A stretch of DNA of 64,000 nucleotides from positions 1 through 64,000 of the forward strand of contig NZ_NNRI01000022.1 of assembly GCF_002270415.1 (NCBI RefSeq). The letters are read 5' to 3'. Source of the DNA: Mesorhizobium sophorae (GTDB lineage: Bacteria; Pseudomonadota; Alphaproteobacteria; Rhizobiales; Rhizobiaceae). Below are positions 54,553-63,471 of this stretch, one piece after another. The position numbers and the translations under genes are program-made. A model generated the notes under the pieces. That model ran no database searches. It was not told the DNA's origin and saw only the letters and a program-made list of their open reading frames with translations. Numbering within the stretch: position 1 is the stretch's first letter; each line of letters starts with the position of its first letter.

Positions 54553-54718
54553 CAATGTCTCCGCCAACAACCCGCCGGCTTTCCACCATGGTGGCCGGGC
54601 GCGGGCCTACTGATTGACTACGGGTTTGCTCGGAGCGCGCGCCTCTCTCGAGGATGCGGTCCATGGCAGTTCCTTTGGTTTCGGATTTTGGTATGGGTCG
54701 ATGAGAGGAAGCAGGTCC

Positions 54719-54913
54719 ATGGGAAGTTTCAAAGTCGACGAGATGGACGGCACAAAGATCGTCTGCAGCGTGACAGTCGAGGCACAAAGCCATGTTCACG
54801 CTGTGGTGAAAGCGATACAGCGTCCGCTCAAGCCAGGTCGAGTAGCCGGTAGGCCGTGGATACGCGTTACCGACTCCAACCACACGTCCAGAGAGTTTTC
54901 CGGCGGAGATTAA
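54719..54913 (+). CDS. small conserved-looking hypothetical protein
   Basis: A 64-residue protein (VTVEAQSHVHAVVKAIQRPL, then GRPWIRVTDS) starting at ATG 54719. The pattern of a beta strand, helix and beta strand looks like a real compact domain, but the family is not recognised. Confidence 0.45.
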   Translation: MGSFKVDEMDGTKIVCSVTVEAQSHVHAVVKAIQRPLKPGRVAGRPWIRVTDSNHTSREFSGGD

Positions 54914-54920
54914 CCGGCCC

Positions 54921-55112
54921 ATGTCATCCCTCTTACTCGCGAGCAGCTTAATTTTGACTCTATGGTTGTGTGGAATGCTTACGTTTGGAGGAATGGGAGG
55001 TCGCGACTTGTTCGAAGACTGGAAATCGGGGCGAGATGGAGACCAGACGTGTTTGTTCTGGATCGTTGTAACCGTCTTCGCGATAGGATTCGCCGCTTGG
55101 TTGACAATGTAG
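54921..55112 (+). CDS. small membrane protein
   Basis: A 63-residue protein with two hydrophobic segments (LLLASSLILTLWLCGML and LFWIVVTVFAIGFAAWLTM) separated by a charged loop (DLFEDWKSGRDGD). It starts 8 nt after the preceding small gene. Function is unknown. Confidence 0.5.
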   Translation: MSSLLLASSLILTLWLCGMLTFGGMGGRDLFEDWKSGRDGDQTCLFWIVVTVFAIGFAAWLTM

Positions 55113-55408
55113 TAGCCACCATAAATATTAGTAATCATTAACATTGCTCGAATGATGATGTGCCTAATTTGAATCGTTTTTATGACACCAAATTGCAACT
55201 GTAATAATATACTATCGGTTGTATGACAGCAAGGATCAATGCCCGTGCCAATTTGGTTTCGTGTCGTAGACATTCCGACCGCACTTCGGCTTGTCAATAA
55301 TACACACTAAACCCGCTCGCGGCCACTTGCCGCTCAACCGAAAAGATGCAACGATAAATGGGTTGTTGGACAGACGACACCCCTTTTGGACAGGGGTCTG
55401 GAGGGGCA
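55113..55408. promoter_or_regulatory. AT-rich upstream region of the exoX-like gene
   Basis: No gene. The DNA is strongly AT-rich and includes TTGCAACTGTAATA (55193-55206), shared with the region before the ACP gene. It is a plausible MucR/Ros-type operator because those regulators favour such DNA. Confidence 0.4.
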
Positions 55409-55663
55409 GTGTATTTTCCGAAGTTTCTTGTAATCGCGACAGCTGCATTGGCGAGCCTTCTGTTGTGGACATACGGTGTGACCGGATCGGTTTGGTATTC
55501 GTTAATTTGGACTGGGCTCGGCGCTTTGTCTCTGCAGCTTGGATATTTTCTGAGTGTTGTATATTTTGTTCTTCGCAGCGAAGCGGGGAAGGAGGAGAAG
55601 TTATCTGTAAGCGACGAGGAGCGCGTCAAACTGTTGGGCTGGACAGGATCGTTGTTCCATTGA
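55409..55663 (+). CDS. ExoX-like exopolysaccharide production repressor
   Basis: An 84-residue membrane protein starting at GTG 55409 with GGAGG 4 nt upstream. The start VYFPKFLVIATAALASLLLW and second segment LQLGYFLSVVYFVLRS match the ExoX family, small inner-membrane proteins that inhibit exopolysaccharide synthesis post-translationally. The C-terminal tail is charged. Confidence 0.75.
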   Translation: MYFPKFLVIATAALASLLLWTYGVTGSVWYSLIWTGLGALSLQLGYFLSVVYFVLRSEAGKEEKLSVSDEERVKLLGWTGSLFH

Positions 55664-55961
55664 ATTTGAAATCCAGATGATTTCCCAATCGTACTTCCGG
55701 CGAGTGTCAAATTGACTTTGATGTTCGACAGCCTTGGCGCCTCAATAGCCTTGTGAATGAAAAGTTCACCTATACACAATCTCCTGAAGGATCGATGGCC
55801 GGCAGACAAAGTTGTATGAACAATATTGTCGCAAAAGTGAAAGATTTATAGAGTATTGCCTTGAACCGACGTCAATTGCGCTTGACGAGCGGCGCCCGGC
55901 ACCGCTAACACGTGGCGCGCCAAAATCGGCAACCTGCCGATGTTTTTCGAGAGGGACACCC
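55664..55961. promoter_or_regulatory. metK leader with attenuator-like hairpin
   Basis: The ~300-nt leader contains a perfect stem ATCGGCA-ACC-TGCCGAT (55925-55941) followed by GTTTTT, ending 14 nt before the metK start. A hairpin with T-run so close to the start suggests attenuation or a riboswitch expression platform. I could not match the upstream part to a known SAM riboswitch by eye. Confidence 0.5.
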
Positions 55962-57284
55962 GTGACACGGCAGAACTACTTCTTTACCTCGGAATCCGTT
56001 GCCGAGGGCCATCCCGACAAAGTCTGTGATCGGATCTCCGACGAAATTGTCGATCTCGTCTATCGCGAGGCCGAGAAGACGGGCATGGACCCGTGGAAGG
56101 TCCGCGTCGCCTGCGAGACGCTGGCCACCACCAACCGCGTCGTCATCGCCGGCGAAGTGCGCGTCCCCGAGACGCTGTTGAAGAAGGACAAGGCCGGCAA
56201 TATCCTCAAGGATGCGGCCGGACATTCGATCATCAACCCAGCCAAGTTCAAGTCGGTCGCCCGCAAGGCGATTCGCGAGATCGGCTATGAGCAGGCCGGC
56301 TTCCACTGGAAGACCGCCAAGATCGAAGTCCTGCTGCATGGCCAGTCGCCCGACATCGGCCAGGGCGTCGACAATGCCGCCGATCGCCAGGGCGAGGAAG
56401 GTGCCGGCGACCAGGGCATCATGTTCGGCTATGCCTGCCGCGAGACGCCGGACCTGATGCCGGCGCCGATCTACTACAGCCACAAGATCCTCGAACTGCT
56501 GGCCGCTGCGCGCCATGAAGGCAGCGGCGATGCCGGCAAGCTCGGCCCGGATGCCAAGAGCCAGGTCACTGTGCGTTATGTCGACGGCAAGGCGGCGGAA
56601 GCGACACAGATCGTGCTGTCGACGCAGCACCTAGATTCGAACTGGGATTCGAAGAAGGTCCGCAAGGTCGTCGAACCCTATATTCGCGAGGCGCTGGGCG
56701 ATCTCAGGATCGCCGACGACTGCAACTGGTATATCAATCCGACCGGCAAGTTCGTCATTGGCGGGCCGGACGGCGACGCCGGCCTGACCGGCCGCAAGAT
56801 CATTGTCGACACCTATGGCGGTGCGGCACCGCATGGCGGCGGCGCCTTCTCCGGCAAGGACACGACCAAGGTCGACCGTTCGGCGGCTTACGCGGCGCGC
56901 TACCTTGCCAAGAATGTGGTGGCAGCCAAGCTCGCAGACCGCTGCACCATCCAACTGTCCTACGCCATCGGCGTTGCCCAGCCGCTGTCGGTCTATGTCG
57001 ACCTGCACGGCACCGGCAAGGTCGACGAGGCAACGCTGGAGGAAGCGCTGCGCTCCGTGATGGACCTGTCGCCGTCCGGCATCCGCCGCCACCTCGATCT
57101 CAACAAGCCGATCTATGCCAAGACGTCGTCCTATGGCCATTTCGGCCGCAAGGCCGGCAGTGATGGGTCCTTCTCCTGGGAGAAGACCGATCTCGCGGAT
57201 CGCCTGATGGCGGCTACGGACCTGCCCATATCCGAAGTCCCGACCGCCGGCAAGCTGCTAGGCGTCGGGATTCACGTAGGATAG
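55962..57284 (+). CDS. metK: S-adenosylmethionine synthetase
   Basis: A 440-residue enzyme making SAM from ATP and methionine. The GTG at 55962 begins the conserved TRQNYFFTSESVAEGHPDKV; the frame open further upstream is leader. Other signatures: GQGVDNAADRQGEEGAGDQG, HLDSNWDSKKVRKVVEPYI and GGAAPHGGGAFSGKDTTKVD. It resembles the longer alphaproteobacterial MetK. A small membrane protein gene follows 4 nt after the stop. Confidence 0.96.
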   Translation: MTRQNYFFTSESVAEGHPDKVCDRISDEIVDLVYREAEKTGMDPWKVRVACETLATTNRVVIAGEVRVPETLLKKDKAGNILKDAAGHSIINPAKFKSVARKAIREIGYEQAGFHWKTAKIEVLLHGQSPDIGQGVDNAADRQGEEGAGDQGIMFGYACRETPDLMPAPIYYSHKILELLAAARHEGSGDAGKLGPDAKSQVTVRYVDGKAAEATQIVLSTQHLDSNWDSKKVRKVVEPYIREALGDLRIADDCNWYINPTGKFVIGGPDGDAGLTGRKIIVDTYGGAAPHGGGAFSGKDTTKVDRSAAYAARYLAKNVVAAKLADRCTIQLSYAIGVAQPLSVYVDLHGTGKVDEATLEEALRSVMDLSPSGIRRHLDLNKPIYAKTSSYGHFGRKAGSDGSFSWEKTDLADRLMAATDLPISEVPTAGKLLGVGIHVG

Positions 57285-57288
57285 AGCG

Positions 57289-57408
57289 ATGAATGATGAC
57301 TATGCCAAAAGTGGATCTGAGCTATCGCCAAGATTCGTCGCGAGGTGTACAGTCTTCGCTTTGATTTTGGTAATATTTGCGCTTATTTATCTTGCGACAA
57401 TCCATTAA
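57289..57408 (+). CDS. 39-residue single-span membrane protein
   Basis: A short frame MNDDYAKSGSELSPRF followed by a hydrophobic segment (VFALILVIFALIYLATI). AGGA lies 7 nt before the ATG and overlaps the end of metK, so translation after metK is likely. Function is unknown; it could be a regulator of a membrane transporter. Confidence 0.6.
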   Translation: MNDDYAKSGSELSPRFVARCTVFALILVIFALIYLATIH

Positions 57409-57898
57409 ACTATCGCCTACAGTCGGCAACTGCTTTGAAAACGAGCCTAAGTACCGGGAATTTGCCGGGCGGGCGGGGAGCGCGAGGGGCGGGCCAGGGG
57501 CGCCCTCGCCTGGCCTCGGCCGGTTCGACAACGGCCTGAGGACATTCCGAACGCAAAAAACCCGGGGCATCGTTGCCCCGGCCTGACCGGATCCGCAGCG
57601 CAGCGGGAGGCCAGCCCTTGCCGTCCAGTTCCTTCTCGGCCTGCAAGACGCCCTCGGGTCTTGGGCCGCGTTCGACCGCTTTCGCGGCATCTTCCCTTAT
57701 GCGGCGAGACGGTTGAGGATGTCAAAACACTGTGCAGGGAGATGAAAAACGTTCCTGAGCGGCGCAACTTCTTTGTGACAGCTTTGAAGTATCCAACCCT
57801 GCTAAGCCGTCTTTAGCAACTAGCTCGGCAACCTGCCTATTGTCATCCGGCTGTCATATATTGGCGATACGTACCCTTAATTCCGGATTTACAGATAC
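57409..57898. other. region with a gene remnant and no intact gene
   Basis: On the minus strand a short frame with internal stops upstream ends HLPAQCFDILNRLAA (stop at 57697-57699), like the C terminus of a lost gene. A strong minus-strand terminator lies beyond it. The promoter of arsR should lie in 57790-57898. Confidence 0.35.
57555..57581 (-). terminator. intrinsic terminator on the minus strand
   Basis: CCGGGGCA-ACGA-TGCCCCGG read on the minus strand, followed by six T. It terminates leftward transcription, yet no intact minus-strand gene lies upstream of it. Confidence 0.8.
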
Positions 57899-58231
57899 AT
57901 GGATAAAAAATTAGCTCTCCTCGGATTGGCAGCACTTGGCCAGGATACAAGGCTTGAGGTCTTCCGCCTGCTTGTTCAGGCGGGCGCCGGGGGAGTGCCC
58001 GCTGGCGAGATCGCTGCTCGCCTCAATACCGTGCAGAACACTATGTCGGCGCACCTGAAGGTCCTCGACCATGCCGGCCTCGTCCGCTCTGAGCGCGACG
58101 GACGCACAATCCGCTACGTCGCCGACATGACCGGCTTCCGCGATCTGCTCGCCTATCTCATGGAAGACTGCTGCAACGGCGCGCCGGAATTCTGTCAGCC
58201 CGTGATCCAAGCAGTCACCTGTAAATGCTAG
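57899..58231 (+). CDS. arsR: ArsR-family transcriptional repressor
   Basis: A 110-residue winged-helix repressor: HTH in GEIAARLNTVQNTMSAHLKV, wing in VRSERDGRTIRYVAD. C-terminal cysteines (EDCCNGAPEFC and TCKC) are candidate arsenite ligands, placed unlike the classic N-terminal site. It starts the arsR-arsC-aqpS operon and should release DNA on binding arsenite. Confidence 0.9.
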   Translation: MDKKLALLGLAALGQDTRLEVFRLLVQAGAGGVPAGEIAARLNTVQNTMSAHLKVLDHAGLVRSERDGRTIRYVADMTGFRDLLAYLMEDCCNGAPEFCQPVIQAVTCKC

Positions 58232-58247
58232 AAGGAGGGCATACGCC

Positions 58248-58754
58248 ATGAGCGAGCCATATAACGTTCTTTTCCTCTGCACCGGCAACTCGGCAAGGTC
58301 GATCATCGCCGAAGCAATTCTGAACCGTGTCGGCGCCGGCAAGTTCAAGGGCTATTCGGCCGGATCGCACCCCAAGGGCCAGGTTCACCCCTACACGCTC
58401 CAGCTCCTTAAAAACCTGAATTACGACACGTCGTTTGCCCGTTCGAAAGACTGGGAAGAATTCGCAGTGCCCGGCGCGCCGGAAATGCATTTCGTTTTCA
58501 CGGTGTGCGACAACACTGCCAATGAATCGTGCCCGGTCTGGCCGGGGCAGCCGATGACGGCACATTGGGGCGTGCCTGACCCGGCTGAGGTGGGAGGGAC
58601 CGATGCCGAGAGGCATCTGGCGTTCGCCGAAGCCTATCACATGCTTAACAACCGGATTTCGATCTTCATCAGCCTGCCGATGAACATGGTCGACAAGCTC
58701 GGGCTGCAAAAGCGGCTCGATGAAATCGGCCGCAAGCTTCCGAAAGCCGGCTAG
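58248..58754 (+). CDS. arsC: arsenate reductase (thioredoxin/PTPase type)
   Basis: A 168-residue low-molecular-weight phosphatase-type protein with the P-loop LCTGNSARSI and a further Cys pair region (VCDNTANESCPVWPG). It reduces arsenate to arsenite. It starts 16 nt after arsR and ends 5 nt before the channel gene. Confidence 0.9.
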   Translation: MSEPYNVLFLCTGNSARSIIAEAILNRVGAGKFKGYSAGSHPKGQVHPYTLQLLKNLNYDTSFARSKDWEEFAVPGAPEMHFVFTVCDNTANESCPVWPGQPMTAHWGVPDPAEVGGTDAERHLAFAEAYHMLNNRISIFISLPMNMVDKLGLQKRLDEIGRKLPKAG

Positions 58755-58759
58755 GCGTC

Positions 58760-59464
58760 ATGGTCGACCTGTCCCGACGCATCGCCGCAGAGGCCCTCGG
58801 CACGGCCTTGCTCGTCGCGACTGTGGTCGGCTCCGGTATCATGGCCAACCGCCTCACGCACGACACTGCGCTGGCGTTGCTCGGGAACACCATCCCTACA
58901 AGCGCCATCCTTGTGGTTCTGATCACAATCCTCGGACCGATCTCGGGCGCCCATTTCAATCCGGCGGTGACCCTGGTCTTTGCATTGAGGCGGGAGGTTG
59001 AAACCAATTCCGCCGGGGCGTACGTCCTGGCTCAGGTCTTAGGCGGGATCGCCGGCACGTTCCTCGCACATGCCATGTTCGAACTGCCGGTGTTGCAGCT
59101 ATCCCAGACCGTGCGGACCGGTAACGGCCAATGGGTCGCCGAAGTGGTCGCCACCTTTGGCCTTGTCCTCACCATCCTTGCCGGGTTGCGGGCTCGCCCG
59201 GACTCAATCCCATGGCTGGTAGGGCTCTACATTACCGCCGCCTACTGGTTCACCGCCTCGACCTCGTTCGCCAACCCGGCCGTCGCTATTGCGCGGGCAT
59301 TGTCCAACACCTTCGCCGGAATCCGCCCGGCCGATCTGCCAGGGTTCATCGTCGCTGAATTGCTGGGAGCGATCGTCGCTATGGCCTTGGCCGGATGGCT
59401 GCTCGCCAGCCCCAAATCCGCCACTTCAATAATGGCGCAGCCGCCCGGCCTGATGCGGGACTGA
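58760..59464 (+). CDS. aqpS: MIP-family aquaglyceroporin of the arsenic operon
   Basis: A 234-residue channel with six membrane spans and the two NPA loops, GAHFNPAVTLV and SFANPAVAIARAL. In Sinorhizobium AqpS takes the place of ArsB, letting arsenite made inside by ArsC flow out. The operon context with arsR and arsC supports the same role. Confidence 0.9.
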   Translation: MVDLSRRIAAEALGTALLVATVVGSGIMANRLTHDTALALLGNTIPTSAILVVLITILGPISGAHFNPAVTLVFALRREVETNSAGAYVLAQVLGGIAGTFLAHAMFELPVLQLSQTVRTGNGQWVAEVVATFGLVLTILAGLRARPDSIPWLVGLYITAAYWFTASTSFANPAVAIARALSNTFAGIRPADLPGFIVAELLGAIVAMALAGWLLASPKSATSIMAQPPGLMRD

Positions 59465-59838
59465 CGGCCCCGGCGAATTTTATCGGGCATTGGGACACCA
59501 CCAATCAGCTCCCGCAGATGTCCTCCAGTGGCCAAGCTCCGCGGCCGCGCCCGAAGCTACGCCACAAAGCAAGCAGCAAGACTGCAATAGTAAAGGTGCG
59601 TCACCCTATAAGGGCATCAAACAACGCGGTCTGTCGTGCATCTGTCACACACCACCCCTACACGCAGACTGAGGCGTTCCGTGACTGACATTTCGGGGCA
59701 GCCAGTTGGGGTATGAAAATGCAAGACAGCTGCCTGTCAGGTCGCTGTGTCTATGGTCGTTACCATTTCGTCTTCCTGCTGTAGCCTTTCAATCGGCCGC
59801 AATTGGGGACGAGCGCGCGTGGCCGGCAAGTCAGATAC
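59465..59838. other. intergenic region
   Basis: Nothing recognisable. It follows the arsenic operon and should hold the promoter of the next gene. Confidence 0.4.
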
Positions 59839-60576
59839 ATGACCAGATTTCCAAATCCGATGGTTGGGATATCCCACGAAGCCTTGGCAGGCCTGGTGGG
59901 CGAGGCGGTACAACAGGCATTGACGCAGCATGGTGTCCTGCTGGACGCCGAGGCGCTCGTTTCCGTCAGCGTGATTGCGGGCAGTGTGGCCGCCGCCCTG
60001 CCCTTCCTGCCGCAGGCACAATGGCACGCGATCGGCTCTCTCAAGGGCGACTTGACTGCGCTCGCCTCTGAGTTCTTCCGCACGATGGCAAACAAGATCG
60101 CGCACAGCCACCCCGCCGAAGCGGACCACGCTTCGGGGAGGCCGGCGCCGGCGGCCGGACCCGGCCAGCCTGCGTTCCAACACGTTGCCGAGGGAACCGC
60201 AGAGCTCCAATCGATGGTGATCGAGGACTGGGCGGGCGAAGTTGCCGGATCGACCTATTTGGAAGAGAAGCTCCGCATCCCGCGCTCCACGCTTCATCGC
60301 TGGCAAAGGCGAAACGAAGTCATCGCGTTGCGCAAGGGCGGCCGCAAGCATGTCTTCCCGCTGGCCCAGTTCATCGACGGCAGGCCGGCGCTAGGGATCA
60401 GTGAGGTGCTGTCCCTCATTCCCAATCCAAGGCTGGCCTGGTTTTGGTTGGCCCGCCCTTCGCCAGATCTCGACGGTCGCATTCCCATTGAAATGCTCAA
60501 GCGCGACATGGTGCACGAGGTCATACTGGCCGCACGCGACTTTTCATCGACCGGCAGTATCAAATCTTCAGTTTGA
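59839..60576 (+). CDS. MbcA/ParS/Xre-type antitoxin-domain protein, apparently orphan
   Basis: A 245-residue protein. The ATG at 59839 precedes the first plausible helix. The C-terminal ~110 residues have the HTH-like IPRSTLHRWQRRNEVIALRK and the toxin-binding-type end ALGISEVLSLIPNPRLAWFW, as in MbcA/ParS/Xre antitoxins. The N-terminal half is Ala-rich and helical. No RES- or COG5654-type toxin gene is adjacent, so it may be a free-standing regulator. Confidence 0.6.
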   Translation: MTRFPNPMVGISHEALAGLVGEAVQQALTQHGVLLDAEALVSVSVIAGSVAAALPFLPQAQWHAIGSLKGDLTALASEFFRTMANKIAHSHPAEADHASGRPAPAAGPGQPAFQHVAEGTAELQSMVIEDWAGEVAGSTYLEEKLRIPRSTLHRWQRRNEVIALRKGGRKHVFPLAQFIDGRPALGISEVLSLIPNPRLAWFWLARPSPDLDGRIPIEMLKRDMVHEVILAARDFSSTGSIKSSV

Positions 60577-60942
60577 CGTTCTGATTTTCAAATCGATTAG
60601 TGTGCAATTGTAATGCCGCTCACTAGATGAGTAAGGTCCCTTTACAAAGACAGTCATAAATAGAATCAACTCAGGCTATCCCGCGTTTCCTTTGTGCCGC
60701 TTGTGCAATCTGTGCCAAATTTAGACGCATCTTCGTGATATTTCCGCAACAATACTTCTTAAACAGCCAAAGAGCCGCTTTCCAGTTTCAATCTCCGTTT
60801 GTGCACTGCAGCGAAGTCGGCCATGTCGAGCGCGAAGAAGCCGCACGGTGCGCGACTTTTTCAACGATGAGGACGGGGTGGCAGGAAAGCCCAAGTGACC
60901 TGCCGAAGCCTGTCTTGAACCTTTGACTGGAGATTCAAGAAA
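60577..60942. promoter_or_regulatory. porin upstream region
   Basis: No gene. AT-rich around 60577-60780 with a GTGCAATTGTAAT element (60602-60614). It provides promoter and leader of the porin gene; GGAG lies 10 nt before its start. Confidence 0.4.
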
Positions 60943-62100
60943 ATGAACATCAAGAGCCTTCTTCTCGGCTCCGCTGCGACCCTGATCGCAGTTTCCGGCG
61001 CCCGCGCCGCCGATGCGGTCGTCGTCGCCGAGCCGGAACCGGCCGAATACGTCAAGATCTGCGACGTCTATGGCGCAGGTTACTTCTACATTCCCGGCAC
61101 CGAGACCTGCCTGCGCATCGGCGGTTACGTCCGCTATGACGCCGGCGTGGGCGACATCGGCACGTTCGATGGCGCTAAGACCACCGACGTACAAAACGGC
61201 AGCGAGAACAGCACTTGGTTTAAGAACACCCGCTTCACGCTGAAGACTTGGACCGGCCAGGAAACCGAGCTCGGCACGTTGAAGACCTACACCGAAACGC
61301 GCTTTAATTTCGGTGACAAAAACCTTGTCACTGATGGGCGCGGTAACGTCGACAGCAATCCCGCCGCCAACAAGCCGGTCGACCTGCATTTCGCGTGGAT
61401 CCAGCTCGGCGGCCTGCGCGTCGGTAAGGATGAGACGCCCTACGACGCGTTCATCGGCTATGCCGGCAATGTCATCCAGGACACGATCATCCCGTACGGG
61501 ATCAAGGACACCAACGTCGTCAGCTACTACTTCGACGCTGGCAGTGGCTTCTCGGGCGTTGTCTCGCTGGAAGAAGGCTCAGGCGCCAACACGATCGACA
61601 GCTATGTTCCGCATGTCGTCGGCGGCTTGAAGTACAAGGCCGACTGGGGTGCGATCACCGGCGTTGTCGCCTATGACAGCAACTACGAGGAAGTGGCCGG
61701 CAAGGTTCGTTTGGACGTCAACGTCAGCAAGGAACTGTCGCTGTTCGTCATGGGCGGCTACGGCACCGACAACAACCTCACCGACCCCACCAACGCCGTC
61801 AACGCTCATGGCCGCGGCTTCTACAAGCCGTGGGGCGGCAAGTGGGCTGTCTGGGGCGGTGGCACCTACAAGTTCAATGCCAAGGCAGCGTTCAACGTCC
61901 AGGCTTCGGCTGATGACGACAAGAACATCGCTCTGGCTGCGAACGTCGCTTACACCATCGTTCCGGGCTTCACGATCACGACCGAAGTCGACTGGGACCA
62001 TTTCGGTCACTTCGATGATGGCACTCCGTTCGGCAACTTCACCAAGGCCGACAAGAAGGATAGCGTTGGCGGCATCGTCCGTTTCCAGCGCAACTTCTGA
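60943..62100 (+). CDS. outer-membrane porin (RopA/Omp2b type)
   Basis: A 385-residue porin with signal peptide (residues 1-22, ending ARAA). The N-terminal YVKICDVYGAGYFYIPGTET and CLRIGGYVRYD are characteristic of alphaproteobacterial porin family 2. Alternating beta strands follow and the last residue is Phe, as expected for outer-membrane barrels. It forms a general diffusion channel. A strong terminator follows. Confidence 0.95.
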   Translation: MNIKSLLLGSAATLIAVSGARAADAVVVAEPEPAEYVKICDVYGAGYFYIPGTETCLRIGGYVRYDAGVGDIGTFDGAKTTDVQNGSENSTWFKNTRFTLKTWTGQETELGTLKTYTETRFNFGDKNLVTDGRGNVDSNPAANKPVDLHFAWIQLGGLRVGKDETPYDAFIGYAGNVIQDTIIPYGIKDTNVVSYYFDAGSGFSGVVSLEEGSGANTIDSYVPHVVGGLKYKADWGAITGVVAYDSNYEEVAGKVRLDVNVSKELSLFVMGGYGTDNNLTDPTNAVNAHGRGFYKPWGGKWAVWGGGTYKFNAKAAFNVQASADDDKNIALAANVAYTIVPGFTITTEVDWDHFGHFDDGTPFGNFTKADKKDSVGGIVRFQRNF

Positions 62101-62125
62101 TCGAACCCCAGCCGATCAGAAGGGA

Positions 62126-62157
62126 AAGGCCCGCGACGTCGTCGCGGGCCTTTTTGT
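62126..62157 (+). terminator. intrinsic terminator of the porin gene
   Basis: AAGGCCCGCGAC-GTC-GTCGCGGGCCTT followed by TTTGTTTTT, 25 nt after the stop. Confidence 0.92.
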
Positions 62158-62212
62158 TTTTGGCGAGAGCTGCCGTACCGACGCGAATGTGCCCTCCCGT
62201 AAGAAGCAGCGC

Positions 62213-62608
62213 TCAGCCGGCAGGGAACGGGGCGAAGTGACCCGAGCCACGAAGCCTCGCGAGAAGGATGATGGCCGTTCCGCGGTGCTCACCCCTCGCT
62301 TGCTCACTTAGCGGCGACGCATCCCAGGCAGCCAATTCTGCCACCAAAAGGGCTGTGTCTCCGTTGATCGAGGCGCATCTAAGCTGTCCGCTCTTCTCCA
62401 TTACGATTATCGCTGTGCCGGTTTCGCCATATCCAATCCCAGCCATCCGCTGAACGCAGATATCGCCGTCGACACGTACGTCGAATAGAACCGATCCTGC
62501 TGTTTTCTCCGCAGCGTCAGCCACACGATCACCGAACGGTTGATGCAGGCCCTCGCGATTGCCGAGCGACTGCTCAAACAACGCCAATTCAACATGCTCC
62601 GCCACCAT
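62213..62608 (-). CDS. hypothetical protein, doubtful
   Basis: A possible 131-residue protein (FDVRVDGDICVQRMAGIGYG and GTAIIVMEKSGQLRCASING suggest real beta strands). There is no ribosome-binding site at 62608 and the family is not recognised. Coding on this strand looks better than on the other, but it may be chance. Confidence 0.35.
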   Translation of the reverse strand: MVAEHVELALFEQSLGNREGLHQPFGDRVADAAEKTAGSVLFDVRVDGDICVQRMAGIGYGETGTAIIVMEKSGQLRCASINGDTALLVAELAAWDASPLSEQARGEHRGTAIILLARLRGSGHFAPFPAG

Positions 62609-62866
62609 GGTACCCAGGGTGCGCGCCGGCTGGCGTAATCCGCAATAGGCCAGGCCTAATTATCCACATCCCAGCCGCCGTCCCGCAGCCGCTGCGACCT
62701 CGCAGTTGCGCTCCTGGGCCGGCGCCACCTTCGCCTGTCCGCCTCATGCTAGGCGCCTTATCTTCGCTAAATTAGCCGAAGTTAAATTTAGAGCGTTTCG
62801 GCTTGCCGGAAATTATGTCTCCGTGGATAAACCAACATGGCTTTTTGGGTGCTGCAAGGAAGACTA

Positions 62867-63055
62867 ATGCGTGGTCGTGGATTGATTAGAGCGTTGCGCC
62901 AGGACGACGCTCGACAGGTGCGCGCGCGCATTGCCGAACTGGAGCTCGACCTCATAACGACCGCACCTTTGGGACGCCATCGACGTTTCGAAGCCGGACA
63001 TGAACTTCGCAGGGCGAAGCTTCGCCTGGAGAAGCTCGAGGAATGCATCGGCTAA
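62867..63055 (+). CDS. small helical hypothetical protein
   Basis: A 62-residue basic, helical protein (VRARIAELELDLITTAPLG and AKLRLEKLEECIG). AAGGA lies 6 nt before the ATG at 62867, which supports translation. No family was recognised. Confidence 0.5.
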   Translation: MRGRGLIRALRQDDARQVRARIAELELDLITTAPLGRHRRFEAGHELRRAKLRLEKLEECIG

Positions 63056-63471
63056 CTACCGGAGAGCTCTGGACGTTAGTAGTAGCCTCGCCGCTTCCAT
63101 CCTTGTCGCGCGGCGAAGCCGGCAGCATGGGTTCCCCCTTTCATTCACCGATCCTGACAGTCTTGCTTTACCCGTTCTGTTTGTCAGCGCCTTTTTCTCG
63201 AGCGCGCCGGCCGCGCATTTGGTCCATCATATGATAGCGGCAACGAACTCGTGCCGGTTTTATGGGATTTCAGCGACTAATTGGAAAAGCTGCTCCAACT
63301 GGCGAGTCGGGTTCGATGTCCCGACCGATCGAGCCGCCCCAACTTCTTGATTGGGTTTCGTGAGCTTCCACCAGGAGTGCGGTAACCGCTATTCTCTTCG
63401 AGGCCTAGGTCGTGCCTACAACAAGACCCTGACGGTGCCGACAGTCAGAGGCTGCAGATGTTCAGATGTTC
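63056..63471. other. intergenic region
   Basis: Nothing recognisable; short frames lack ribosome-binding sites and resemblance to known proteins. Confidence 0.4.

Noticed and set aside
53431..54852. 473-residue plus-strand frame over the adenosine kinase gene
   Set aside because: The minus-strand kinase has all family motifs; the plus frame is a mirror product of codon bias.
54539..55297. 252-residue minus-strand frame upstream of the kinase
   Set aside because: No ribosome-binding site or recognisable domain; it overlaps two small plus-strand genes and AT-rich intergenic DNA.
55927..57837. CGGCAACCTGCC present both in the metK leader and upstream of arsR as a shared operator
   Set aside because: The 12-nt identity is itself a near-palindrome and the flanks differ; in the metK leader it is explained by the hairpin. 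Chance is likely.
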